NCBI GenBank assembly: GCA_016933965.1
Contig: JAFGTS010000014.1
Span: 43,267-107,266 of the forward strand
Reading direction: 5' to 3'
Length of the DNA stretch: 64,000 nt
DNA from: Deltaproteobacteria bacterium
Lineage (GTDB): Bacteria; Desulfobacterota; Syntrophia; Syntrophales; UBA2210
The notes under the pieces were generated by a model. It was not told where the DNA came from and searched no databases. It saw nothing but the letters and a program-made list of their open reading frames with translations. The translations under genes were made by a program, and so were the position numbers. Positions 18,804 to 28,672 of this stretch are shown here, one piece after another (position 1 is the stretch's first letter; each line of letters opens with the position of its first letter).

Positions 18804-18821
18804 GGTAATGGGTTATAGATT
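18804..18821. repeat. Right copy of a perfect 18-bp inverted repeat
   Basis: GGTAATGGGTTATAGATT is the exact reverse complement of 18458-18475. It runs directly into the perfect palindrome TTCCATATGGAA (18820-18831), which partly mirrors the imperfect one beside the left copy. Confidence 0.85.
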
Positions 18822-18852
18822 TCCATATGGAATATGACAAAGGAGGCCCCCT

Positions 18853-19877
18853 GTGAAAAAAGCCTTTATCACCGGAATCACCGGCCAGGATGGTTCCTAT
18901 CTTACCGAATTTCTCTTGAACAAAGGGTACGAGGTCCACGGCCTGATCCGGAGGTCCAGCACCTTCAACACGGATCGTATCGACCATCTCTACCGTGACC
19001 TTCACGATCCCGAGGCCCGGATGTATCTCCATTACGGAGACCTTTCCGTTTCGGGCCAGTTGATGGACCTGCTCTTCGATATCAGGCCCGATGAGATCTA
19101 CCACCTGGGCGCCCAGAGCCATGTGCGCGTCAGTTTCGACATGCCCGAGTATACGGGTGATGTGACGGGTGTCGGCACGATACGGCTTCTGGAGGCGATC
19201 CGCAAAACAGGCATCGAGACAAAATTCTACCAGGCGTCGTCGAGCGAAATGTTCGGCGCGGCGCCGCCGCCCCAGAGCGAGAAGACCCCTTTTGAACCCC
19301 AGAGTCCCTATGCCGCGGCGAAGGTGTATGCCTATTACGTGGTCAAGAACTATCGACAGGCTTACGGCATATTTGCCTGTAACGGCATCCTCTTCAACCA
19401 TGAATCGCCGAGAAGAGGGGAGACCTTCGTGACGAGAAAGATCACCCGGGCGGCGACACGGATAAAACTTGGCCTTCAGGATAAGCTCTACCTGGGGAAT
19501 CTGGAGGCAAAGCGGGACTGGGGATACGCCGGCGATTACGTGGAGGCGATGTGGATAATGCTCCAGCAGGAAAGGGCCGACGACTTCGTTATCGCCACGG
19601 GCGAGACACACTCGGTCCGCGAGTTCGCCGAGCGGGTTTTTGAAAAGCTCGACCTTGATTACAAGCAATACGTGGAAATAGATAAGCGGTATTTCCGGCC
19701 CACCGAGGTCGATGTGCTGCTCGGAGATGCCTCCAAGGCGCGCGAGAAGCTGGGCTGGGTCCCCCGGGTCGGCTTCGAAGCCCTCATAGACATGATGATC
19801 GACCATGACCTGGAAACGGCGCAGAAGGAAAAGACGCTGGTAGACGCGGGATTTGTGGTCGGGAATCGGCGGGGTTC

Positions 19878-19881
<4 letters not shown>
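18853..19881 (+). CDS. gmd: GDP-mannose 4,6-dehydratase
   Basis: The protein converts GDP-D-mannose to GDP-4-keto-6-deoxymannose. It begins [19 protein letters not shown], has the [15 protein letters not shown] substrate loop and the catalytic [17 protein letters not shown]. At 342 residues it has the family length. The GTG start follows AGGAGG by 6 nt. Its stop lies in the 7-nt repeat that also supplies the start of fcl, so the two genes are adjacent and probably co-translated. The product may become GDP-fucose or GDP-rhamnose-type donors for the polysaccharide. Confidence 0.93.
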
Positions 19882-20817
<936 letters not shown>

Positions 20818-20853
20818 GCATTTATTAGGGATACAATCGTCGGGAAAAGTTGT

Positions 20854-20881
20854 TTGACTTCAAAAAAACTTTGTGTTAAAA
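20854..20881 (+). promoter_or_regulatory. Possible sigma70-type promoter for the atpZ operon
   Basis: TTGACT (20854-20859) and TTAAAA (20876-20881) are separated by 16 nt, just upstream of the AtpZ start. The very short leader that would result makes this tentative. Confidence 0.35.
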
Positions 20882-20893
20882 GCCGCCAGGTCA

Positions 20894-21184
20894 ATGAAAA
20901 AAGGGAATAAGAGCACTATTCTTGAAATGGCCTATGCCAGCAGTCTCGGCATTGCCATGGTTATTGCGGTCTTTGGCAGTCTGTTTATCGGTGCGTACCT
21001 CGATCGGAAATTCGGAACACGCAATATTTTCACGATCCTCTTCCTGGTTGTCGGCGTTGTCGCCGGATTCAGGAATTATTACCTTTTTTTCAAGCGATAT
21101 CTTCCGGATAGCGAAGAGAGGCCCAGTAGCACGGCAAAGAAGCCTCGGTCGGATGGAAAAATCACCATTACAAAAAAGGATTGA
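20894..21184 (+). CDS. atpZ: AtpZ/AtpI-family F0F1 ATPase accessory protein
   Basis: The 96-residue protein has two membrane segments (about residues 13-35 and 46-66) separated by GAYLDRKFGTRN, the pattern of the AtpZ/AtpI family (PF09527-type). Members assist ATP synthase assembly or move Mg2+/Ca2+ to it. I chose the ATG at 20894 (MKKGNKS); a TTG at 20873 is unlikely. Its end overlaps the atpI start by 32 nt, typical for the first genes of an atp operon. Confidence 0.8.
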   Translation: MKKGNKSTILEMAYASSLGIAMVIAVFGSLFIGAYLDRKFGTRNIFTILFLVVGVVAGFRNYYLFFKRYLPDSEERPSSTAKKPRSDGKITITKKD

Positions 21185-21566
21185 ACTGGGAAATTGGCTG
21201 ATCCTGGCCTTCGTCGTTCTTGTAAGTTCGATATTCCTCTCCATCGGTATGACTCTTGGAATTCTCTTCGGCGGTCTCATCAGCATCGTAAATTTTTACT
21301 GGCTTGCCCGTGATCTGAAGAAGCTTTTTCTCATTTACGCGGACAAGGCGAAACCGTACATCATGCTCAAGTTCTTTCTCCGCTTCGGTGTTACGGGAAT
21401 CGCTCTTTTTGTTATAGTCACGCAAACGCCCGTGTCCGTGATCGGTCTTGTCATCGGTCTGTCACTGGTGGTGGTAAATATAATAATTACCGTTATCGGC
21501 GCGAATGTAAAAAATCCCCTAAGGAGGTTCAGGAAGAAAGATGCATCCTCTGTTATTTCTAGATAA
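21153..21566 (+). CDS. atpI: ATP synthase subunit I
   Basis: The 137-residue protein has four predicted membrane segments and resembles the ATP synthase I family (PF03899-type), which helps assemble the c-ring. The ATG at 21153 ([15 protein letters not shown]) gives a normal family length; an open frame extends further upstream but lies within atpZ. The 3' end overlaps atpB by 26 nt, so atpZ, atpI and atpB form one transcription unit. Confidence 0.8.
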   Translation: MEKSPLQKRIELGNWLILAFVVLVSSIFLSIGMTLGILFGGLISIVNFYWLARDLKKLFLIYADKAKPYIMLKFFLRFGVTGIALFVIVTQTPVSVIGLVIGLSLVVVNIIITVIGANVKNPLRRFRKKDASSVISR

Positions 21567-22194
21567 CCCCTATTTCCCTCCGCACGTCACCTATACGTGG
21601 TTCATCATGCTGCTCCTGGCCGGTTTGTCCTTTCTCGTTACACGAAACCTTCAGATCTATCCCGGAAAAGTGCAGCATATTTTTGAAGTGATCATGAAAA
21701 TGATCAGAGGCCTGATGGAGGAGTCCATGGGGTCCGACGGCCTCAAGTTCTTTCCCCTGATCGCCACCATCGCCCTGTTCATCCTGGTGGCGAACCTGCT
21801 CGGTATTATTCCGGGCTTTGAATCCCCGACGAGCAATCTGAACACGACCGTATCAATGGCGCTCGTGGTCTTCGTGATGACCCACATCGTGGGGATCAAG
21901 GTTCACGGGTTCGCCTATATCAAGCAGTTCCTGGGGCCTGTTTGGTGGATGATGCCCCTCATGCTTCCCATCGAGCTGATCAGCCATCTGGCCCGTCCCC
22001 TTTCACTGTCGGTCCGGCTTTTCGGGAATATCATGGGTGAGGACCTTGTCCTGGCGATCATTCTGCTGCTTGTCCCGTTCCTTGTTCCGCTTCCCATGTT
22101 TGCGCTGATGATCTTTACCTCGGTCATTCAGACGCTGGTCTTCGTCATGCTGTCAATGATCTATATCAAGATGGCAATGGAAGGCGCCCACTAA
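21541..22194 (+). CDS. atpB: F-type ATP synthase subunit a
   Basis: A 217-residue membrane protein of the F0 sector. The essential arginine is in [17 protein letters not shown], and [18 protein letters not shown] precedes it, both diagnostic of subunit a. It forms the ion half-channels facing the c-ring. The usual next gene, atpE for subunit c, is absent: a strong terminator follows 31 nt after the stop and the following genes are unrelated. The rest of the F-type enzyme must be encoded elsewhere. Confidence 0.93.
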   Translation: MHPLLFLDNPYFPPHVTYTWFIMLLLAGLSFLVTRNLQIYPGKVQHIFEVIMKMIRGLMEESMGSDGLKFFPLIATIALFILVANLLGIIPGFESPTSNLNTTVSMALVVFVMTHIVGIKVHGFAYIKQFLGPVWWMMPLMLPIELISHLARPLSLSVRLFGNIMGEDLVLAIILLLVPFLVPLPMFALMIFTSVIQTLVFVMLSMIYIKMAMEGAH

Positions 22195-22225
22195 ACCGGA
22201 AACGGGCGTGGTTACATACCTGCTC

Positions 22226-22264
22226 AGGGGGTTGGAATTCGTATGGATCTCAACCCCCTTTTTT
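22226..22264 (+). terminator. Rho-independent terminator after atpB
   Basis: AGGGGGTTG (22226-22234) pairs with CAACCCCCT (22251-22259) and is followed by TTTTT. It closes the atpZ-atpI-atpB unit. Confidence 0.85.
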
Positions 22265-22427
22265 ATGAATATCCTTCCATATCAACGGGATGAACACTTC
22301 CCGGTGTGCAGTTTTCCTTCATGAAATATCTTGAACAACGCCGGGGGCTGTGGTAGTTCAGAACAGTCATTTCGGAGAGTGAAGAACCTGCCGGTGAAAG
22401 CCGGGCTGGTGAAGGGGAGGGGACGCG

Positions 22428-22667
22428 GTGACCGATAAAAAAGAGACCATCATCGATGGCAGGGTATTACACGAAGACGATGTTATCCACGAGCTCGTCG
22501 ATGTTGTCGAAGAAGGGCCGGGAAAAGGGGGCGGGGAAGGTTCCCTGACACCGGAGATGCGCGAGATCGTTACAGCTATGGCCGAAAAGATCGCCCGCGA
22601 GATGTTTCCCGGCATCGCGGAGCGTATTGTTCGTGAGGAGATCGAAAAATTGAAGGAGAAGCTCTGA
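22428..22667 (+). CDS. Small conserved hypothetical protein
   Basis: A 79-residue acidic soluble protein with no recognised fold family. The N-terminal half is polar with a glycine-rich hinge (GPGKGGGEGS). The C-terminal half is helical and ends with MFPGIAERIVREEIEKLKEKL. That ending resembles the C-terminal tails of some deltaproteobacterial response regulators (VPELAE.IIREEIERL-like). The GTG follows a purine-rich site. It is only 4 nt before the next gene, so it is co-transcribed with the FlgT-like protein. The function is not known. Confidence 0.65.
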   Translation: MTDKKETIIDGRVLHEDDVIHELVDVVEEGPGKGGGEGSLTPEMREIVTAMAEKIAREMFPGIAERIVREEIEKLKEKL

Positions 22668-22671
22668 TTCC

Positions 22672-23847
22672 ATGCCCCTGATACCTGACGGCGGGTCTCT
22701 CCGAAAACGGCTTCGCCTGTTCCTCCTTTTTATTTCCTTTATATCGTTTACGATGCTCCCCGCGGTTCATGGAATCGCGCAGGTCGGGGAACATCTCGTC
22801 CTGGAAGCGGTCGGAGAGTCAACGAGTTTCGACGGAAACATGTCCCTGGCCCGTGACATGGCCGTCACCGATGCCCTGAAGAAAGCCGTCGCGCTTGCTC
22901 TGGAGAGATACCTGTCTCCCGAGGCAATGGAGAATAACAGGGAGATCATTGATGATGCCATACTGCTGCGGTCCGGGGATTTCATAGACGAGTACTTTGT
23001 GGTTGATGAAGGCAGCGACGGAGACCGCTACCGGGTGGCGATACGGGCGTACGTCATAAAACAGATGATCGCCGATGAGCTTACCGCTCTCGGAATGATG
23101 CGGAAAACGGGCGATGACCCGGGCGTACTGGTTATCATTGTTGGTCGCGGCGCGGATGATGCCGGAGTTGTGTCCGTGGTGGAAAACGTGTTCCGTTCAG
23201 CGCTTCGGGGAAAAGGATATTATCAGCTTACCCCCGCCTTGCCGGGTGGGTCGATCGGGTTCCCTGGAACGGAGTTGAGTACCGCAGAGCTTGTGGAACT
23301 TGGTGAACATGCCGGTGCGGAGCTTGTCATTTTTGGAAAAGCGCTGGCATCATCGTCGGAGCTTGTCGCCGGTACGGCGATGAGATCCTGCGAGGCCCGT
23401 GTGACCGTCCGTGCGCTCAGGACCGCCGATGGAAATACCGTGGCAACGGCGGACGCGCATGGTGCCTTTGTCGGTGCCGGTGACGAGGATGGAATCGCCA
23501 GAGCGATGGAGCAGGCGGCGTCAAGAGCCGCTGAAGAGGTAACTGTCCGGCTGGGACAAGGGTGGCGTGTCGAAACAAGCGCTCCCCCCCTGGTTTCTCT
23601 GACCGTCCGGGGAATAGCGAGTTACCCTGATTTTGCCGGATTCAGGGACCTGTTGAAGAACACCGTAAAAGGTGTAACGGATCTTTCATACCGGAGCATG
23701 TCGACCGGTATGGCCCGGTTCGATGTCTCCGTCCGGGGAGGCGGCCTGGCCCTTGCCGAGTCGCTTTCTTCGCTGTCATTGAATGGCGGTTTCCTCTCAG
23801 TTACTGATGCCTCGCCGGAAGCCGTGGAACTGACGATAATCAAATAG
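22672..23847 (+). CDS. Exported FlgT-N/LPP20-like protein
   Basis: A signal peptide covers about residues 1-37 (basic start, LFLLFISFISF core, ending near VHGIAQ). The region at 38-140 (VGESTSF, DMAVTDALKKAVALALERYL, YRVAIRAYVIK) matches the FlgT N-terminal/LPP20 fold seen in periplasmic flagellar and other envelope proteins. The middle domain (residues about 145-290) resembles a TolB/CsgG-like alpha-beta fold. Its stop abuts the start of a GNA1162-like lipoprotein gene, so the two probably form an envelope complex. No flagellar genes are nearby, so a flagellar role is not implied. Confidence 0.65.
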   Translation: MPLIPDGGSLRKRLRLFLLFISFISFTMLPAVHGIAQVGEHLVLEAVGESTSFDGNMSLARDMAVTDALKKAVALALERYLSPEAMENNREIIDDAILLRSGDFIDEYFVVDEGSDGDRYRVAIRAYVIKQMIADELTALGMMRKTGDDPGVLVIIVGRGADDAGVVSVVENVFRSALRGKGYYQLTPALPGGSIGFPGTELSTAELVELGEHAGAELVIFGKALASSSELVAGTAMRSCEARVTVRALRTADGNTVATADAHGAFVGAGDEDGIARAMEQAASRAAEEVTVRLGQGWRVETSAPPLVSLTVRGIASYPDFAGFRDLLKNTVKGVTDLSYRSMSTGMARFDVSVRGGGLALAESLSSLSLNGGFLSVTDASPEAVELTIIK

Positions 23848-24498
23848 ATGATGAAGCTCACTATGATGAAATGCTGCAAAGATCTGGTTTTCCTGTCCGT
23901 CATTGTCGTGGCGATATATGGATGCGGGCCGAAGGCCCCCTGTGCCGTGGTACCCGACTATGCTTCCCGCGGGGTGAGAATGATAGCGGTCATGCCGGTG
24001 AATACGACTGCTGGCGATGAACGGGCGGCGCGGGCGATACGAAGCGAGGTGCAATCGCAACTGTACTTCAAAGGGTATGCCAAGGTGCCCCTTGCACTGG
24101 TGGACAGGAGCATCAAGGAATTCAGCGGGACCAATCCCGGGGGAACGGCGGCGGCCATGTCTCCGCAGACCATGGGCGACCTTCTCGGTGTGGATGCCGT
24201 AATGTACTGCACCATTGCTCAGTGGGATACCTCACCCGTCTATCTGTATGCGCCTACGTCCGTGACGGCACGGTTCGAACTCAGAAGCGCCGTCACCGGT
24301 GAAATGCTCTGGCGCTCGGAACACACGGCGGTTGAAAGAAATTACGATATAACCGGAAAACGGCTTGAGATGAAGAGTTATGAAGCATATGAGCGAATTG
24401 TCGCCGAAGTGGTGACCGAGACCCTTTCGACGCTTCCCAACGGTCCTGACTATCTGACGGACATGGACCACGAGCAGGACCTGTGGCCCCTGTGGTGA
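23848..24498 (+). CDS. GNA1162-family lipoprotein (DUF799-like)
   Basis: A lipobox (VAIYGC with Cys at about residue 26) predicts an outer- or inner-membrane lipoprotein. The rest resembles the GNA1162/DUF799 family, a TolB-N/CsgG-like fold: IAVMPVNTTAGDERA, FKGYAKVPLALVDR, GVDAVMYCTIAQWD. In Neisseria these proteins are surface-exposed or transport-related lipoproteins encoded beside partner envelope proteins. The first ATG directly follows the upstream stop codon; ATGs at the next Met positions are possible starts. Confidence 0.7.
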   Translation: MMKLTMMKCCKDLVFLSVIVVAIYGCGPKAPCAVVPDYASRGVRMIAVMPVNTTAGDERAARAIRSEVQSQLYFKGYAKVPLALVDRSIKEFSGTNPGGTAAAMSPQTMGDLLGVDAVMYCTIAQWDTSPVYLYAPTSVTARFELRSAVTGEMLWRSEHTAVERNYDITGKRLEMKSYEAYERIVAEVVTETLSTLPNGPDYLTDMDHEQDLWPLW

Positions 24499-24523
24499 GC
24501 GGAACCCGCAGCGGGAAGGAACG

Positions 24524-25087
24524 GTGCCTGAAGAGATGAACATTCCCAATATCCTGACAGTGATACGTATTATTCTGGTGCCTGTTTTTGTCATTTTCCT
24601 GATCCGCGGTTCTTTCCTGTCCGCGCTTGTCGTTTTTGTTGTTGCCGGGATCACCGATGCCCTCGACGGCTTCCTGGCACGGGTCCTCAACCAGCAGACG
24701 GTCCTGGGAGCGTATCTGGACCCCATCGCGGACAAGGCGCTCGTCGCAACGTCCTTTGTTTCCCTTTCCATAATGGGATTCATCCCGGGATGGCTTGCCG
24801 TCATCGTCATCAGCAGGGATTCCATCATTCTCCTCGGCATTCTCCTTTTCTTCATACTTTCCGTTTCATTTGAGATGAAACCGGCCTTCGTCAGCAAGCT
24901 GACCACCGTGTTCCAGATACTGACCGTTGTATTCGTTTTGCTTTTTCAATGTTTCCCGCGATACGCGTGGGATAATGTCCTTGGGACGCTCATATGGTCG
25001 ACGGCGGTCGTTACCGTGATATCGGGATTGTATTACATACGTGTCTGGTTTCTCTATGCCGGGCGCGGACCCAGGAACAATGAATAA
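24524..25087 (+). CDS. pgsA: CDP-alcohol phosphatidyltransferase (PgsA-like)
   Basis: The catalytic CDP-alcohol motif DX2DGX2ARX8GX3DX3D is present as ITDALDGFLARVLNQQTV followed by LGAYLDPIADK. With about six membrane segments and 187 residues it fits phosphatidylglycerophosphate synthase, which makes PGP from CDP-diacylglycerol and glycerol-3-phosphate. The GTG start follows GGGAAGGA closely; an ATG 12 nt later (MNIPNILTVIR) is equally reasonable. Cardiolipin-synthase-like members of the family cannot be fully excluded. Confidence 0.82.
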   Translation: MPEEMNIPNILTVIRIILVPVFVIFLIRGSFLSALVVFVVAGITDALDGFLARVLNQQTVLGAYLDPIADKALVATSFVSLSIMGFIPGWLAVIVISRDSIILLGILLFFILSVSFEMKPAFVSKLTTVFQILTVVFVLLFQCFPRYAWDNVLGTLIWSTAVVTVISGLYYIRVWFLYAGRGPRNNE

Positions 25088-25172
25088 AAATGGTCTGTCG
25101 CGGGCGCGTTTTTACGGCGGTGTGACTGCCGGGAACCATCCGGCCGCGAAGGGGAAATCGATGTATTATTTC

Positions 25173-25200
25173 TTGACAGAAACCCTTTTTGCTGTTAAGC
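25173..25200 (+). promoter_or_regulatory. Probable promoter of the tRNA-Val gene
   Basis: TTGACA (25173-25178) lies 16 nt before a TTAAGC box (25195-25200), 27 nt upstream of the tRNA. The -35 is perfect; the -10 is weak. Confidence 0.5.
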
Positions 25201-25226
25201 AAACCACACTTTTGGGTACCCCATGT

Positions 25227-25301
25227 AGGCACGTAGCTCAGGGGGAGAGCATCACCTTGACGCGGTGGGGGTCCAGGGTTCAAATCCCTGCGTGCCTACC
25301 A
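25227..25301 (+). tRNA. tRNA-Val (anticodon GAC)
   Basis: A full cloverleaf folds by eye. The acceptor AGGCACG pairs with CGTGCCT, the D-stem is GCTC/GAGC, the anticodon stem is TCACC/GGTGG with loop TTGACGC, and the T-arm is CAGGG-TTCAAAT-CCCTG. CCA is encoded at 25299-25301. The anticodon at 25259-25261 reads GAC, which decodes GUC and GUU. Confidence 0.95.
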
Positions 25302-25328
25302 TGTTTTGTTATGTAATTTTCGGTCAGG

Positions 25329-25368
25329 AAAGGGCATCATGAAGGATAAACCGATGATGCCCTTTCTT
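25329..25368 (+). terminator. Hairpin after tRNA-Val
   Basis: AAAGGGCATCAT (25329-25340) pairs perfectly with ATGATGCCCTTT (25354-25365) across a 13-nt loop. Only a short T-rich tail (CTT) follows. It may end the tRNA transcript or act in the thrS leader. Confidence 0.6.
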
Positions 25369-25485
25369 AAATCAGCGATTGTGTAAAATCATAACGAATT
25401 GAGATATAAGGGGAATTTCAGTTTCTGGTAAAAAGGGCCCCTTTCACGGTCGGAACACGGCATGTTTTTAAGGTAGCTGACTATC

Positions 25486-27402
25486 ATGAGTGAGATCCAG
25501 GTAAAACTCCCCGACGGGACACAGTCACGGTTTCGATCGGGGGAAACAGTGAAGGAAATAGTGTCATCATGGCAGGCATCCGCTCTTGACCGGGCGGTCG
25601 CGGCCAGGCTCAACGGAGAACTGGTCGATATGAGCAGCCCCGTGGAGGTGGACTCCCGTATCGACCTTATCGATATTGGATCCCCGGAGGGGCGCGAAGT
25701 TCTGCGGCACAGCATTTCCCATATCATGGCCGAGGCAGTGAAGGACCTTTTCGATGGTGTCAAGGTGACCATCGGGCCCTCGATCGAGGACGGATTCTAC
25801 TATGATTTCGATTACGTAAATACCTTTACTCCCGATGACCTCGAAAGGATCGAGGCCAGGATGCGGGAGATCATAGCGGAAGACCATCCCTTCGAGCGAA
25901 CCGTGATGTCACGGGAGGAAGCGATCCGGTTCTTTGATGAAAAAGGCGAGACCTACAAGGTGGAGCTGATCGAGGACCTTCCCGAGGATGTGAAAACCGT
26001 ATCCCTCTATCAGCAGGGTAATTTCGTTGATCTCTGCCGGGGACCGCACGTTCCCTCGACGGGCATGATCAAGGCCTTCAAGCTGCTCAACGTGGCCGGT
26101 GCTTACTGGCGCGGTGATGAAAACCGGCAGATGCTGCAGCGCATCTATGGGACCGGCTTCCCCTCCGAGGAGGAGTTGACGGAATACCTTACCCTTCTGG
26201 AAGAGGCAAAGAAACGGGACCACCGGAAGCTCGGCCGGGAGCTGGACCTTTTCCAGATGAACGATGAAGCCGGGTCCGGTCTTATCATCTTTCATCCCAA
26301 GGGAGCGCTTCTGAGAAGGATCATCGAGGACTGGGAGGTCAGGGAACATCTCAAGCGGGGGTATGATATCGTCATCGGCCCGCAGATCCTCAAGGGTGAT
26401 CTCTGGAAAAAATCAGGTCACTTCGATCATTACCGGGAAAATATGTACTTTACCGAGGTGGATGAGCAGCTGTACGGCATCAAGCCCATGAACTGCCTCG
26501 CCCACATGCTTATATACAAGGCAAAGATCCGCAGCTATCGTGACCTGCCGCTCAGGTACTTTGAGCTCGGCACCGTGCATCGTCACGAAAAAACGGGCGT
26601 GCTCCACGGGCTCCTTCGCGCCCGGCAGTTCACCCAGGATGACGCCCATATCCTGTGCACACCCGACCAGTTGAACGACGAGATCAGGGCCATCGCCGAC
26701 TTTGTCGCCTATGCGATGGAGATATTCCGCTTTGATTATGAGGTTGAACTGAGCACGCGACCCGATAATTCGATCGGTTCAGACGAGGACTGGGAACTCG
26801 CGACGAACGCCCTCGATCAGGCATTGAAGGACAACGACATCTCCTTTGAGGTGAACGTGGGTGACGGTGCCTTCTACGGTCCGAAAATAGATTTCAAGCT
26901 GAAGGATGTCCTGGGAAGAAAGTGGCAATGCGCCACTATCCAGTGTGATTTTACCTTGCCCGAGCGATTTGATTTGAGCTATGTTGGGCCCGACGGTGAA
27001 AGACACAGGCCGGTCATGCTTCATCGAGTCATACTCGGCTCGATCGAAAGGTTCATGGGAGTTCTCATTGAACACTACGCCGGAGCCTTTCCGCTCTGGC
27101 TGTCCCCGGTTCAGGCGGGCGTTCTTACCGTTACGGACAGTCAGATACCTTACGCGCAGGAGGTCTATCAGAAACTTCTTGACGCGGGTATCCGTGTGGA
27201 GCGTGATTTCAGGAACGAAAAACTGGGGTACAAGATCCGGGAAGGGCAGATGCAGAAAACGCCCTATCTCCTGGTTGTCGGTGACCGTGAGGTCACATCG
27301 GGCACCGTGACACCGCGCGAACGGGGGGGGAAGAACCTCGAATCCATGTCGCCGGAGGAGTTCATCTCTCTCGTACAGGACAAGACCGGCCGCTATGAAT
27401 AG
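25486..27402 (+). CDS. thrS: Threonyl-tRNA synthetase
   Basis: Full-length (638 residues) class II synthetase. An N-terminal TGS domain (residues 1-61) is followed by the editing domain with [11 protein letters not shown] and the catalytic core with the zinc ligands in [18 protein letters not shown] and [13 protein letters not shown]. The C-terminal anticodon-binding domain begins near [12 protein letters not shown]. It charges tRNA-Thr. As in Escherichia coli it heads the translation cluster with infC, rpmI, rplT, pheST and ihfA, with a 147-nt gap before infC. Confidence 0.97.
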   Translation: MSEIQVKLPDGTQSRFRSGETVKEIVSSWQASALDRAVAARLNGELVDMSSPVEVDSRIDLIDIGSPEGREVLRHSISHIMAEAVKDLFDGVKVTIGPSIEDGFYYDFDYVNTFTPDDLERIEARMREIIAEDHPFERTVMSREEAIRFFDEKGETYKVELIEDLPEDVKTVSLYQQGNFVDLCRGPHVPSTGMIKAFKLLNVAGAYWRGDENRQMLQRIYGTGFPSEEELTEYLTLLEEAKKRDHRKLGRELDLFQMNDEAGSGLIIFHPKGALLRRIIEDWEVREHLKRGYDIVIGPQILKGDLWKKSGHFDHYRENMYFTEVDEQLYGIKPMNCLAHMLIYKAKIRSYRDLPLRYFELGTVHRHEKTGVLHGLLRARQFTQDDAHILCTPDQLNDEIRAIADFVAYAMEIFRFDYEVELSTRPDNSIGSDEDWELATNALDQALKDNDISFEVNVGDGAFYGPKIDFKLKDVLGRKWQCATIQCDFTLPERFDLSYVGPDGERHRPVMLHRVILGSIERFMGVLIEHYAGAFPLWLSPVQAGVLTVTDSQIPYAQEVYQKLLDAGIRVERDFRNEKLGYKIREGQMQKTPYLLVVGDREVTSGTVTPRERGGKNLESMSPEEFISLVQDKTGRYE

Positions 27403-27492
27403 CATTCCCCGCTGCCCCGGTATGCGCACCGGGCAACGACGAAGGGTGAAACCGGGCGCCGCGTATGGATTTTTTTACGAAGGTGTCAATTT

Positions 27493-27527
27493 TAAACTTG
27501 CAACTTGTAACATAAAACTTTAAACTC
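27493..27527. repeat. Five tandem 7-nt repeats upstream of infC
   Basis: The units are TAAACTT, GCAACTT, GTAACAT, AAAACTT, TAAACTC. They end 10 nt before the infC ribosome binding site. The motif differs from the two other heptamer arrays in the window but the period is the same. Confidence 0.7.
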
Positions 27528-27549
27528 ACGAGCTTTCAGGAGGTGGCAC

Positions 27550-28059
27550 ATAGTTAAGAATTTACGCATCAACGATGAGATCAGGGTTCACGAGGTACGG
27601 GTGGTCACCGTTGATGGTGAACAGCTGGGTGTTCTCCCGCTGGCCCGGGCTCTTGAAGAAGCGGAAAAGGCAGGCCTCGACCTTGTTGAGGTGGCACCAC
27701 AGGCAACGCCGCCGGTATGCCGCATCATGGATTACGGCAAATACCGGTATCAACAGAGCAAGAAATTGACGGCGGCGAAAAAAAGCCAGACCACCATACA
27801 GGTAAAAGAGATACGTGTTCGGCCAAAGACGGAAGAACATGACCTGCAGGTAAAATTGCGCCACATACAGAGATTCCTCGATCAGAATCACAAGGTCAAG
27901 ATAACGATGATGTTCAGGGGGCGGGAGATCGTGTATTCTGAAAAGGGAAGAATACTGATGGAAGACATCAAGAACAGATTGGGTGACGGATGTACCATCG
28001 ACCAGCCTCCAAAACGGGAGGGGAGAAACATGACGATGATCGTTTCTCCGAAGAAGTGA
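27550..28059 (+). CDS. infC: Translation initiation factor IF-3, with probable ATA start
   Basis: IF-3 keeps ribosomal subunits apart and checks the start codon. The 169-residue reading covers the N-domain (KNLRINDEIRVHEVRVVTVDGEQ), the linker with RIMDYGKYRYQQ and the C-domain. The first in-frame ATG or GTG upstream of the conserved N-terminus is absent. AGGAGG at 27538-27543 lies 6 nt before ATA at 27550, which gives the expected N-terminus, while GTG at 27601 would delete it. Non-standard starts on infC are known (AUU in E. coli) and let IF-3 repress its own synthesis. Confidence 0.9.
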   Translation: MVKNLRINDEIRVHEVRVVTVDGEQLGVLPLARALEEAEKAGLDLVEVAPQATPPVCRIMDYGKYRYQQSKKLTAAKKSQTTIQVKEIRVRPKTEEHDLQVKLRHIQRFLDQNHKVKITMMFRGREIVYSEKGRILMEDIKNRLGDGCTIDQPPKREGRNMTMIVSPKK

Positions 28060-28083
28060 TTACGGAAACGAAGAGGTGATTGA

Positions 28084-28281
28084 ATGCCGAAAGTTAAAAC
28101 ACACAGAGGAGCCGCCAAGCGGTTCAAGCTGACAGCATCGGGGAAAGTACGGCGGAACAAGGCATATGCGAGTCATATTCTGACCAAGAAAACCAGGAAG
28201 CGGAAGAGGAACCTCAGGCAGAACGCCTATCTGAACGAACGGGACGCCGGAGCGATCAGGAAATTGCTTCCCTATGCATAG
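28084..28281 (+). CDS. rpmI: Ribosomal protein L35
   Basis: A 65-residue highly basic protein starting [20 protein letters not shown] and ending with the typical LPYA, the full length of bacterial L35. It binds 23S rRNA in the large subunit. It lies 24 nt after infC and 31 nt before rplT, the standard IF3-L35-L20 operon, which L20 usually represses at the translational level. Confidence 0.97.
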   Translation: MPKVKTHRGAAKRFKLTASGKVRRNKAYASHILTKKTRKRKRNLRQNAYLNERDAGAIRKLLPYA

Positions 28282-28312
28282 AAACGCATAAAGTGAAGGA
28301 GATCGACATACA

Positions 28313-28672
28313 ATGTCACGGGTAAAAAGAAGTGTATCAGGAAAGAAGAAAAGAAGGAAGATCCTGAAGCTTGCCAAGGGTTATTTCGGGGCTCGGAGCA
28401 GGTTGTACCGGACCGCCACGGAAGCCGTGGAACGGGCCATGAAGTATTCCTACCGGGACCGGAAAGCACGGAAGCGGGATTTCAGGAAACTGTGGATTGC
28501 CCGTATCAATGCCGCTGCCCGTATGAACGGGATATCATACAGCAAATTCATCGACGGCATGAAGAAAGCCGGCATGGACATCGACCGGAAAATTCTTGCC
28601 GAGCTCGCAGTCAGTGATCCCAAGGCTTTTTCTGAGATCGTCACGGTTGTGAAAGGTGAACAGGCTGAATGA
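28313..28672 (+). CDS. rplT: Ribosomal protein L20
   Basis: A 119-residue basic protein with [33 protein letters not shown] at the N-terminus, the usual L20 signature, and the globular C-domain with [19 protein letters not shown]. It is an early assembly protein for the 50S subunit and a known autogenous repressor of its operon. The stop overlaps the pheS start (ATGA). Confidence 0.97.
   Translation: MSRVKRSVSGKKKRRKILKLAKGYFGARSRLYRTATEAVERAMKYSYRDRKARKRDFRKLWIARINAAARMNGISYSKFIDGMKKAGMDIDRKILAELAVSDPKAFSEIVTVVKGEQAE

Noticed and set aside
22195..22427. Possible missed atpE (subunit c) after atpB
   Set aside because: The stretch contains a terminator and no hydrophobic glycine-rich frame of about 80 codons in any frame I read.
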